Below are positions 54,288 to 64,000 of a stretch of 64,000 nucleotides of DNA, piece by piece. Below the pieces are notes generated by a model, which worked only from the letters and a program-made list of their open reading frames with translations, ran no database searches and had not been told where the DNA came from. The DNA is from Rehmannia glutinosa (lineage: Eukaryota > Streptophyta > Magnoliopsida > Lamiales > Orobanchaceae). How positions within the stretch are numbered: position 1 is the first letter of the stretch; the number at the start of each line of letters is the position of its first letter. A program made the position numbers and the translations under genes. The stretch covers positions 40,151,335 to 40,215,334 of the forward strand of contig CM071930.1 of the NCBI GenBank assembly GCA_016081115.2. Reading direction: 5' to 3'.

Positions 54288-54835
54288 ACACGTAATAAGA
54301 GACTTTCCGAGGACCAAGGGGGAGACTAGTGACAATTTGGGTCATCCGATGGATTCATGTTTGGTTTGAGATTGATGTCGGATTATCTTCAATATAATTA
54401 AGTATCTTCAATATAATTTAAGTAAAATGTAAAATAGCTATGTTGTAATTCAAATTCAACGTGTTTGATTGTATGTTAGTTGTGTTCATGTTGTATGTTC
54501 CGTGTAATTCAAACTCAATTGTATGTTAGTTGTGTTCTTGTTTAAATTGCCCAAAGGATGATGGGACAAACAACACACATACGGGGTACATGTGTAATTT
54601 TGTTCAACAGAGCCGGTTGTTGTTGATGTTGGCAATGAATTAGCCGATTATCGACTGTCGATTTGTATAAGCTAAGATTTGTGGCCCCGCCTGAATTCTC
54701 ATACAGCCCACATTTAACAAAGTCCACTATTGTGGTCGACCAAGTTTGTCCTATTTTACGATCCCAAGTCTTCGTCGACTTTAATATTTTTCCTCGAGCC
54801 AAATATGATGCTTTCTTAAAATATAAAATGAAAAA
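54288..54835. other. Unassigned spacer
   Basis: A local duplication with TTGTATGTTAGTTGTGTTC occurs at about 54470 and 54520. A minus-strand open frame at 54802-54542 has no recognisable features and I do not call it a gene. Confidence 0.4.
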
Positions 54836-56675
54836 TCTATATCTATATATATATATATATACCTATTATAAAAGTGTGAATAGATTTTAAGGTTTTTTGA
54901 AAATTTTGATTTGCCAAAAATATCCTCATGGTAAAGTTAGCTTTAAGGGTAATTAAATAGTTTTTCATATTGATTTGATTTATTTATTTAATAATATTGA
55001 CACGTGTCTTTTTATATTTGAAACCATTCTTATATGATTTATTTCAATTTTAATTCTTAAAATAATTTAAATTTTTAGATAATATTTATTTTATATTATA
55101 CTAGATATCGAGAGCTTTCCAACCATATGTCATAAGCATATATAAAAGACTTCATATGAGATAATTTTAGCCATTTAAAGTTGAGTACTATGTAAAATAC
55201 ACATTTATAATATCTTTCTTTAATTTTCTAAATAATTAAATACATCAAAAAAAAGAGTATGAATTTAAGCAAAATGAAGAGAAAAAATAAATAAAAAATA
55301 TTTAATATTATTTTATTCAAAATAGATAGCAGGACAAAATACATTTTTTAAACTTCACTATTGGTTGAGAATATCCATACTATAATAAATTTATCATCTA
55401 TCACACACTCTAAATTGTGAGATAATATTATTTTTGGTTGGAGTAAATGATACATTTTTTAGGTATGGGAAGATAGAAATTCGCGACTATTGAAAATTTC
55501 AAGGAAATTTATGCTTTTCCCATAAAACATAATTAGTTTTTAAGATATATAAGTTAAATATAAATTTTTACTAAAATTTTGAATAAATATTATTTTGTTT
55601 CTAAGATCTATTCATTTACGGTTCAACATGATTTAGATTCAATTATTAGTTTATTTTATTCATGTATTCTTTCGATAAAAAAAACTCGATCATTGTGACC
55701 ATGTCAAGTTAAATTTTCAAAACAAATATATTATAAGTACATACTCTAAAATTTGAAAATGAAATAAACTTGGCTAAGAGTTATGTGTTTGAAATTAAAG
55801 AAATGATATTTTAAATCTCAAAGTGAAGTAGATGAGATGAGTAATATTTGTTTAATTTTTATCCACAACTGTATATTTATAATTTTTTTTACTTTTTTAA
55901 GGTTGGCATATATATCTCTATTGTAAAATTAAATAAATAAAAAATGAAAGAAAAATAATTTTACAGCAAAAATTACAATAACAATATAAAACAGTTTATA
56001 CTAAGAATTTTGAGGCTAAATTGAAAATTGAGAACTAATTTTTCTTTAACATTTATTTATGCACTTATTTATTTTTTTTATGATGCGCCATTTGAACTTT
56101 CAAATCCTATAATTTAGATTCATTTATCAATTTTAATAATATATCATTGTATATTCTTTTAGTTAAATAGGCCCAGTAAATATGATAATAAAAACATGAA
56201 ATTAACTATAAAATATACTTAAAATGATAAATATTTGTTCTCAAACTTAACGAAATGCAAATATAAATTATATTTTAATATGGAGGTATAGAGAGCAGGA
56301 AAATATATTTTTTAGTTTTAATTTTATTTTTCTTGGCATAATAGATTTTTAATTAATAGGATGAAAGGTCTAACAAGTTTGGATAAAAAAAATAAGTTAT
56401 TTTATTGTAGCAAAATATGTTGTTTTTAAATTACATAAGAAGTCAATATGACTTTTAATAATCTTATTCTATTTTACATATCAAGAATTTTAATTTCGAT
56501 TGAAATTATTATTCCTATTTAGTCTTTCTATTTTATGGTAGTTTTTATTTATTTATTATTTATATAGAGGTGTATTGGTTGAAAAAAATTGCATCAATAA
56601 ATAGACTTTGATTTAAAAAAATAAAAACTAATATAATAAATTAAAATAGATTTAAATAAAATACAGTTAAAATGG

Positions 56676-56729
<54 letters not shown>

Positions 56730-59538
56730 CTATTGTAAGAATGGTAGAAGAAATATTGAAGAAAAATCACTGACACATGTACATTTTAACATGTATGACA
56801 ATACTTAGCTTTGCTTGAAACTTACATACACCCTTAATAAATTATATAATTTTAGGTAAAAAGATATGTATTATATTATTTAGGTAGTGAAATAATCTAA
56901 CTTAACAAAAAAAATATAATATAATATGGAAACAAGAATCAAAGCCTGAAAATTTAAAGAAGTATATATATATATATATGCTAAGAAAAACTAAAAAAAT
57001 AATAATCTGACATTTATATCATAAGTACATATTTTATAACCTACATGTTGATATGCTAATCTTTTACTTAAAAAATATTGTATTAAGTTATGCATAATAA
57101 GTATAAAACTTACTTATATTTGAATTTTAAGCGGCGACCACAACATTACATTTGAGTGAAAAAAATTATCAAAAAGTTTATTTATGGATCAAAGTAATAT
57201 ATTCCTTCTTATTTCAAAAATAAATATGATTTTGAAAATAAATTGTTCATTATTATTTAAATATTAATTTAGTTAACAAAAGTAATTGATTTTAGTCACC
57301 TTTAAGTCTTGAGTCTCTTTGAAGATATAATCACTATACTTTAATTTTTATATATAAAAAATAAATATGATTTTGATCTCACATTTTGTAGTGTACATAT
57401 ATATGTATTATTAAAGTAATAATTTAAATTTTGGTTAGACGTTATTTTCATAGTTATGCATTTTAAAACATGTCCCTCTCTTTAACAATTCAATTTTTAA
57501 AATGTATATTTTTCAAGTGCAACCAGATTTTATCGTTTATGTTAAATTAACAAAGATCTAACTAGCATTTTTCATTTTTTTCTTATAAATTTTACTATGA
57601 CGGACATACCATTTTTTAATCCTCTCTACTTTTAACCTTTATTCTTATTTTTTTTTCATGTTATATTTTATTTTGTTAAATAAAATTCTATCTATGAATA
57701 ACAATATATATATAAATACAATTAATAAATAAAAAAGTTCTGATGGAATATCAAGAGACAAAAAAGAACAATAATTTGAGTAAGATTTGAAAAGTTATAT
57801 TTGTTCCCTTCTTTAGAGTTCAAAAGTCAAATTTTAAACACTCTATATATGTATAATAATAATCCTTTAATCAAATGCTCAAATGTATATATTGACATTC
57901 TTCAACATCAAATTCATCATCCAAGAAAGATTTAAAAGCGATTTAATATTAGGTCGAAGATTTAAATATATGAAGATATTTATTTTTAACATTTTAAGTA
58001 TTCAAATACATGCATTATACTTTTGTGAATTGCGTTGTAAATTTTATGCTACATTGGAAGATGCTCACCGACAAAGATAAAATGAATAAAATTAATTTTT
58101 TTATGCTTAAGACAATAAAAAAATAGCCTATCAATTTATATATGATGTTTTTTCTGATTTTACAACAACAAAAAAAAAATTGAGACCTATATTTTGCTCG
58201 AAAATGTCACATGCATAGAACATGACAACTAAAAAGTGAGGAGGTTTTTTGTTATGCCATTTTTATAAAAATGCTATAGCTTAACCTATGTTTTACGGTT
58301 ATTTGACACACTTCTGGATTATTATATTCTATATTCTATAAATTTGTTGTAAAACTATGAATGATGGATTATACTTTGGATATGCTCCATTGGATGGATT
58401 TTTAGAATATAAAGTGATTTTTTGAAAGAAAACAATATAAAAGACGTAATTGAGGTTCTTCATATAATTTATTTCAATATACTAATTAATAATTTTTACT
58501 GCTATTAAATTTGTCATTACTATATTACATAACTAATTTTTGATACAAAAATTAATTAGAATAATAATAAAAAATTATGTGAAAATAATAAATTTATGAT
58601 GTCGTGCATGCTCTTAATGATAATAGAATAGAGCATAAATATTATTAGACACTCAATAATTTTGATTTCTATGATGTGGTTCTGTCGTTTATTTGATATA
58701 TAAATGTGACTATTTTTTCAAACGGAATCAATTTATTAACTGTTTTCAATTACAATTGATTTGTCTATTTTATCTTCATTTCTGTTATATAAATAATTAA
58801 TTTAATCATGGAGAACATGAGAAAAATTGGATAATGGTCGAAAGTGGTAAATGCTTCCATCTTAGAGGTGTGGGATTTGATTCCCATCATCCCTCCCCTC
58901 CCAAGATATGTACTTAAATATAAGAAAAAGGAGAACATGAATCAAAATATGTACGGGAGCTAAGCTTCTAAATATAAAATAGAATTTTACTTTCTCATCG
59001 TTCTTAGCAAAAGAGACACATGTGATGAATGAAAAACTGAATCTTGTAGTCAAACCGATTTAAAAGATAACACGCATTGGAAAATGGAGTAAAAGAGAAA
59101 TACATTCATACGTCAACCAATCATGTCTGGGCTAAAAGTGCTTTAAAAAAAATTGCAAAAAAATCTAAAAGCTAAGTATGAAGAAGAAGTAGACATTCAA
59201 AAAATAAACAAGATGCATTAATTTAAAACTCGTATTGAATATATATTTTTTAAAATTTTATATAGATTGCTCATCAGTTTTTTATATCCATTGTACTTTG
59301 TTGAGCGATAATATCATTTAAGTATCATGTTTTTAGTCCAAATTGTCTTAACCATATTTCACCGACAAATAAGTTTAAATTTAGTTTTTGCAAACTTTCT
59401 TTTAAGTCCAAAATACATGAATGACATTTATTAAAAATACAAAAAATATAATAAAAATTGATTCCAATTTATAGATTTAATTTGAGGTATATTAATAAAA
59501 TTATTTTGTTCACGTGCAACGCACGTTCACCTTACTAG
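54836..59538 (+). mobile_element. Non-autonomous Helitron, about 4.7 kb
   Basis: The 5' end reads TCTATATCTATATATATA, then ACCTATTATAAAAGTGTG, the form of many plant Helitron starts; 54842 is an alternative start. The 3' end has a hairpin (arms ACGTGC and GCACGT, loop AAC, about 59512-59526) eight bases before CTAG (59535-59538), followed by T. No inverted repeats or target duplication, as expected. The AT-rich interior has no Rep/helicase frame, no captured gene that I recognise, and microsatellites at 56683-56733 and 56964-56980. Confidence 0.68.
56683..56733. repeat. Compound (TA)n(TG)n(TA)n microsatellite
   Basis: TATATATATG, then about nine TG units, then about thirteen TA units. Confidence 0.9.
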
Positions 59539-59539
59539 T

Positions 59540-59760
59540 GGAATAAAATAGAGTTATTAATGTAATCAACAAACATTTGTGAGTACAGATGTTAAAGGGC
59601 CAGAGCCCGTCGGCCCGAACCATTTAAATCAGAAAAAAAGAGGGTTAGGGCCAAATTGTTTTTAGCTCATTTAAATCCGAATCTTTTTGGCCCAAACCGT
59701 TTAGTCCAAAGCCAATTAGGGCTAGCTCGTAGGTTACTGACTAACCTTCTAGCCCGTCAT
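59540..59760. other. Spacer with GGGCC/GGCCC-rich sequence, no gene seen
   Basis: Repeated GGCCC..ACC and GGGCTAG motifs (59596-59755) recall the subterminal parts of hAT elements, but I find no pair of termini. Confidence 0.4.
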
Positions 59761-60552
59761 TGTGAGGCCCCTAATTTTGCGATCTTGCTGTAGACAATTA
59801 AATTTCACGTCGAATCAAATGGCGACACGTGGAAAATAATATATTAAATATCAATTTATATTTTCTATTTGTATTTTAGGAATTTATTCAAATTTAATTC
59901 CTAAAAATAAATAGTTAATTTTGATATTTTTAATATATAATTTATTGGCCAATAAAATGTCGCCACATGTCAAATCTCAATATCTTGGGAATCAAGATAA
60001 TATCTCGTCAATTATGGAAGAGAACACCATCATTTTGGTAACTCAAATCGCATCTTCCGGATATGGCAACAAATTGAATCAAATTATCAAGGACCAATCA
60101 AATCGCGTCCTTCAATCAAGTAATTATGGCAAGAGCTCCTATTCCACAACTATAAATAGGGGTCCTCTTCATAATTTAAAGACACACAAAAAATCCTAGA
60201 GAAGAAGTCCAAACAAGAGACGAATTCTCTCAAATCAAGAAGTCCAAATCCAAAGAAGTCCACGGTGTTCAAAGCGCGATTCAAGGCGTTCATCGCGGAT
60301 TCGACTCAAATCACGGCGTTTAATTTGGGATTAAGCTGTCAAACCCTCGAATTAACGTTATTCCAACTCAAATTCAAGCTCGAAGGAGATCAAGTGACGA
60401 ATCTACCTTCGAATATTCAAATATCATCTTGAAGAGAAGAATCAGAGGATCATTAGAAATTGTAATCCTTTTATTCCGTTTGATTCAAATAAAGTTTATT
60501 TGTATTACTTTTTCTTGTTTATAATATTTGCAGACAAGAAATTTGTGTTACA
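59761..60552 (+). repeat. O1 5' LTR, 792 bp
   Basis: TGTGAGGCCCCTAATTTTGC to TTGTGTTACA. A polyadenylation-like AATAAAG lies at 60487-60494. The end is set by the adjacent primer site. Confidence 0.8.
60151..60158 (+). promoter_or_regulatory. TATA box of the O1 LTR
   Basis: TATAAATA in CCACAACTATAAATAGGGG. Confidence 0.75.
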
Positions 60553-60557
60553 AATTT

Positions 60558-60575
60558 TGGCACGCCCGATGAGAC
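60558..60575 (+). other. O1 primer binding site
   Basis: TGGCACGCCCGATGAGAC, five bases after the LTR; similar TGGCACGCCC sites are common in plant gypsy elements. Confidence 0.7.
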
Positions 60576-60700
60576 AGTTTCTACCTCTCATCTCTTCTCT
60601 TCACCAAGTTCTCCAAGTATCATGGCCAATTGCAAGGTGACGATGAGTCAAAGTCGCTACATCAAACTCCTCGCAAGCCACTAGCGAAAGCATCGGTGTC

Positions 60701-62090
60701 ATGACGAGGAGCATGTCCAAGAAGTTAACTACATCACGTGATATGAACCCACTCCACGAAATAGTTGAGAAGGATTTGCCACTTCTCGAAAATACAAATG
60801 TAGATAATCAAGATCAACGAGCAGCGAGTGCGCCATCAACTCCTCGCTCGCGTCAAGTTACTCATTCACCTCAAACGTGGCGCTGCTATGGTGACAAATG
60901 TCACGACATTAGAGGAGCAAATCGCAAGTTTGTGAGGGCTATTGAGGGACTCACCCATCATGTCAAGGAGCAAGACTCGCAAATTGCAAAGTTGATGAAC
61001 AAAGTAGACAATGTTGATACGAGCCGTGCGATGGGAAAGCAGGTTGAAGCACAAGATAAAGCAGAGACATCGATGAAGGAGCAATCTGCTGAAAAAGGAA
61101 AGTCTGTATCCAAAGAATTGCAAGTTTCAGCCGATGGTTTCATTCCTGTTGATCAGCTGAAGGATTTTATCATGGGGTCAATCAAAGACAAATTCGATGG
61201 AAGCTCCAAATCATCCTTGAGCTATGCTAAGCCATAACTTGAAGATGCCTGTTGGTTACCAACCTCCAAAGTTCCAACAATTTGACGGCAAGGGAAACCC
61301 AAAGCAGCATGTGGCTGATTTCGTTGAAACATGCAATGACGCTGGAACCTATGGAGATCGCTTAGTCAAGCAGTTTGTCCGATCTTTGAAGGGCAATGCG
61401 TTCGATTGGTATATCAACTTGGAATCAAACTCAATTGTGATTGGGAGCGATTAGAGCATGAATTTCTCAACCAATTTTACAAAGACTGCATTTAACGGTT
61501 AACATGATCAAGCTCACAAATACACGCCAGTGGAAGGAGGAACCTGTCATCGACTACATCAATCAATGGAGGAACTTGAGCCTCAACTGTAAAGATTGAT
61601 TATCAGAAGCTTCGGCTATCGAGATGTGCATCCAAGAATGCATTGGGGCCTTCGATACATTCTTCAGGAATCCAACCAAAGATATTTGAAGAGTTGGCTA
61701 CTCGGGCCCATGATATGGAGTTAAGCATGGCGCAAAGCGGAATCGGCGGCGCTATCCAAGAGTCTCAAAGATCCAAAGAACGATATGAAGCAAGAAAGGG
61801 GGCAAATTTTCTTCTAAAGCTCCAAACAAGGAATCCATGGCGATTAACACAACACCTATCAAGTTTAAGGGCAATGTAACTGCGAAGACTAATGAAAAGA
61901 AAGATATTCCTCAAGAGAGAGAGCAAAGAAAGTTGACTCTGAAGGAGATGCAAGCAAAGCAATATCCATTCGTCGACTCTGATGTCTCTGGGATATTTGA
62001 TGATCGATCAAGGCAAACCTCATTGAGTTGCGAGTAAATGAAGCATCCCGAAGAAGGCTGGCGAAGTCGATGACCCGGCACGCAAGTATC
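60701..62090 (+). pseudogene. gag: O1 gag
   Basis: The first frame (60701-61237) opens MTRSMSKKLTTSRDMN, is rich in charged residues and includes a coiled-coil-like stretch near 60950-61020. A frame change leads to the capsid core (61235-61454): PVGYQPPKFQQFDGKGNPKQ, FVRSLKGNAFDWYINLE, with a stop at 61452-61454. Later pieces are FEELATRAHDMELSMAQS (61685) and LTLKEMQAKQYPFVDSDV (61934-61990). At least four frame changes. Confidence 0.8.
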
Positions 62091-62095
62091 ATCGT

Positions 62096-62602
62096 TTGGT
62101 AGGTCATCGAATTCATGATTGCTTCGTTTTCAAAGATAAAGTCATGCAGTTGTCTCGTCAAGGAATGATATCACTTGAAGAAGATGTTGCGACTAGCAAT
62201 CTTATTACCATCACATTTGGATCCATAGATGTTGCGATGGAGAACATGCATAATGATGGAAATGTTGCATGCAATGTGACGAGTGAGCAACATGTTTCAT
62301 CTAGTGAATCATGTTTGTTTGAGAAGGAGGTTAACACTATTGCTGAAGATTGTGTGTCAATGATTACCTTCACTGATGAGGACCTACTTCTTGGTTCCAA
62401 GCCTCACAAGAGACCGTTGTTTGTGACTGGCTATACTCGTGAGCGAAAGGTGAATAGAATTTTGATTGATGGAGGCTCAGCGGTAAATATCTTATCGCTG
62501 CGTACGCTAAAAGAGTTGGGGATCCCCATGGATGAACTCGTAAATAGTCGTTTGATGATCGAGGCTTCAACTGAGGGGGAAAAGGGCTCACCGGCATTAT
62601 AA
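62096..62602 (+). CDS. pro: O1 protease region, first open frame
   Basis: A 168-codon frame begins VGHRIHDCFVFKDKVMQLS, the usual link between gag and protease in this clade. It reaches RILIDGGSAVNILSLRTLKE (about 62458-62517), the retropepsin active site with D-G-G in place of D-T/S-G, normal for many Tat-type elements. It stops at 62600-62602; the protease continues in another frame. Confidence 0.75.
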   Translation: MVGHRIHDCFVFKDKVMQLSRQGMISLEEDVATSNLITITFGSIDVAMENMHNDGNVACNVTSEQHVSSSESCLFEKEVNTIAEDCVSMITFTDEDLLLGSKPHKRPLFVTGYTRERKVNRILIDGGSAVNILSLRTLKELGIPMDELVNSRLMIEASTEGEKGSPAL

Positions 62603-62620
62603 GATTGAAGTTATTGATGG

Positions 62621-63529
62621 GTGACATGGCCTCAACAACACTGTTTTCACGTCATAGATGCTAAAACTTCTTACAATATGCTTCTGGGACGTCCGTGGCT
62701 ACATGATAACGGGGTTGTTCCTTCTACTTGGCATCAATGTTTCAAGTATTGTAAATATGGTGTGGTGAGAAAGGTTCTTGGAGATGACAAGCTTTTCACC
62801 GAAGCAGAGTCATATTTTGCCGATGCCAAGTACTACTTCGAAGATATTAAGTCAATCAAGGCTAATAAAAATCCACCGAAGCATCAAGATGATGAAGTCA
62901 GAGAGAGCAAAGTCAAGAGTGCTTCTACAAGTCGTGATGACGATGGATCTTTGGAGGAATTGGTGTTCCCTTTTACAAAACTTGATGCCAAGAAACCATC
63001 TCTCCAGCCACTCGATAAGTTTGTCCGCCCAACTGAAGGACCCAAGACTGAACATGGAGAAGAGCTCCGAAATGCGAAATGCTTTGATCCAAAAGCTTAC
63101 AATCTTCTCGTTAAAGTTGGGTATAACCCGCAAGAGAGTTCCACCTTGGGTAGGCTCCCTTCTGAAGCTAAGGAGACCCAAAAGATGTCGAAAGAAAGTG
63201 GACATATTCAAACCGGTCTTAGATTTGTGGCACCAACTCCCATTCGAATAGCCATTAGAAGAGCCAATGCCAATTATGTGTCTGAAGGAGAACTTTCATC
63301 TACGGAGGATGCCTTTGACAAAAATGGAAAGAAGATGCAACGAATATCAGTCTTTGATAGACTTGGCTCCATTCAAAACTTGAAGAGAAAAGGAACCATC
63401 CATCAAAGGTTGGGCGTCTCTAAAACATCAAAGCAACTAAAAGAGCCGGAAAGTCACAGCTACTCAAGAGCTTCGAAGTCTGATTCCGTCTCGCATGAAG
63501 CGACAGACTACTTTGCTTATATCTTGTGA
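62621..63529 (+). CDS. O1 protease end and pro-RT linker, second open frame
   Basis: A 302-codon frame starts in protease (CFHVIDAKTSYNMLLGRPWL, about 62636) and continues through HQCFKYCKYGVVRKVLGDD into a hydrophilic linker of about 230 residues rich in Lys, Ser and Glu, with SVFDRLGSIQNLKRKGTIHQ near its end. The function of the linker is not known. It stops at 63527-63529 where the frame changes to reverse transcriptase. Confidence 0.72.
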   Translation: MTWPQQHCFHVIDAKTSYNMLLGRPWLHDNGVVPSTWHQCFKYCKYGVVRKVLGDDKLFTEAESYFADAKYYFEDIKSIKANKNPPKHQDDEVRESKVKSASTSRDDDGSLEELVFPFTKLDAKKPSLQPLDKFVRPTEGPKTEHGEELRNAKCFDPKAYNLLVKVGYNPQESSTLGRLPSEAKETQKMSKESGHIQTGLRFVAPTPIRIAIRRANANYVSEGELSSTEDAFDKNGKKMQRISVFDRLGSIQNLKRKGTIHQRLGVSKTSKQLKEPESHSYSRASKSDSVSHEATDYFAYIL

Positions 63530-64000
63530 AGAAGTCTTGAAAGCCAAATTTCAAACTGTTGTTTTCACACGACCTCAAGACGATGAAGATGATAAAGAAA
63601 GTGTGGCATCAACATACCATATCACATTGAGCGAAGAAGGGGAAGAAGAAGACGTCGAAGATTCTCCTCCCGAACTTGAAGAAGGGATCAAAGCCACAGT
63701 CGACGAACTAAAAGAAATCAATTTGGGCAATATTGATAATCCACGACCAATCTACATCAGTGCATTGTTGACAATTGATGAAGAAAATTCGTTTGTCGAA
63801 CTGCTTCAGGAGTATGAGGATGTATTCGCTTGGTCCTACAAAGACATGCCTGGATTAGATCCAAAAGTAGCAGTACATCATTTGTCCATTAAGAAAGGGA
63901 CCCGTCCAATTAAGCAAACTCAACGACGATTTCGGCCCGACTTGGTTCCATTGATCGAAGCTGAAGTAAACAAACTCATCAAAGCTGGGTTTATTCGAGA
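63500..64000 (+). CDS. RT: O1 reverse transcriptase, N-terminal part, cut by the window edge
   Basis: No stop is seen from about 63500 to the last base. An acidic stretch (EEGEEEDVEDSPPELEEG) leads to FVELLQEYEDVFAWSYKDMP and then RRFRPDLVPLIEAEVNKLIK, with AGFIRE at the edge, the beginning of the polymerase fingers. The frame lacks its own ATG, so it is part of the polyprotein. Confidence 0.82.

Larger units (their letters stand above)
59761..64000 (+). mobile_element. O1: Ty3/gypsy element (non-chromovirus, Tat/Ogre-like), cut by the right edge
   Basis: 5' LTR, primer site, gag, protease and the first part of reverse transcriptase are present in order. Protease with D-G-G-S and FAWSYKDMPGLDPKVAVHHL before reverse transcriptase point to the Tat side of the gypsy tree. 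GTCAT (59756-59760) is the expected left target duplication; the other end is outside. Gag is frame-broken; the region from 62096 is in better condition. Confidence 0.85.

Noticed and set aside
54542..54802. Minus-strand open frame of 86 codons
   Set aside because: No motif, no neighbouring exon, composition not protein-like.
55000..59500. Genes in the AT-rich Helitron interior
   Set aside because: Only short frames produced by AT-rich sequence; no Rep, helicase or host-gene motifs.
59540..59760. Second hAT element
   Set aside because: GGGCC-rich motifs are suggestive but no paired termini or 8-bp duplication were found.

Overview
The window is plant nuclear DNA, most likely from a flowering plant and probably a eudicot. 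Evidence: several plant clades of LTR retrotransposon, plant-type hAT, MULE-like and Helitron ends, and remains of an intron-containing CNGC19/20-type ion channel gene. Apart from that damaged channel gene I see no host gene. Nearly everything is nested, decayed mobile DNA. Element names (A1, C1, G1 and so on) are mine; all domain calls are from reading motifs, not from searches.

Layout. 1-3747: Athila-type Ty3/gypsy element A1, minus strand, running off the left edge. 3748-4914: 5'-truncated LTR of a relative, A2, plus strand, head to head with A1. 4915-6857: copia pol remnant C1 (plus). 6858-33946: chromovirus G1 (plus), split inside its 5' LTR by chromovirus G2 (7786-27670, minus, target duplication GGGTT). 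G2 is itself split inside its integrase by Sirevirus-type copia C3 (12481-20294, plus, target duplication ACTTC). The readable order of insertion is C1, then G1, then G2, then C3. 33947-36377: copia gag-protease remnant C2 (minus), holding a 707-bp hAT element (34080-34786, target duplication TGTGGCAC).

36920-41429: CNGC19/20-like pseudogene (minus), six recognisable exons with frame breaks and no 3' exons. 41920-53108: complete Tat-type gypsy element T1 (minus, target duplication CAAGT). Beyond its 3' end of pol it carries a 30/31-bp tandem array and an antisense, intron-containing gene unit with its own TATA box. 53559-54278: MULE-like MITE (9-bp duplication AAAGAAAAA). About 54836-59538: AT-rich non-autonomous Helitron. 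59761-64000: 5' half of another gypsy element, O1 (plus), cut by the window edge inside reverse transcriptase.

How the parts work. Each LTR element would be transcribed from its LTR TATA box, primed by a host tRNA at the primer binding site, and copied by its own Gag, protease, reverse transcriptase/RNase H and integrase. All copies here carry stops, frameshifts or lost catalytic residues, so none looks autonomous. The parts most worth a second look are the antisense gene inside T1, an array of six hairpins with one shared loop in both C3 LTRs, pre-gag reading frames in G1 and G2, the palindrome-rich Athila LTRs, and repair scars (microhomology deletions in a G2 LTR, and a direct duplication at the G1/C2 junction).
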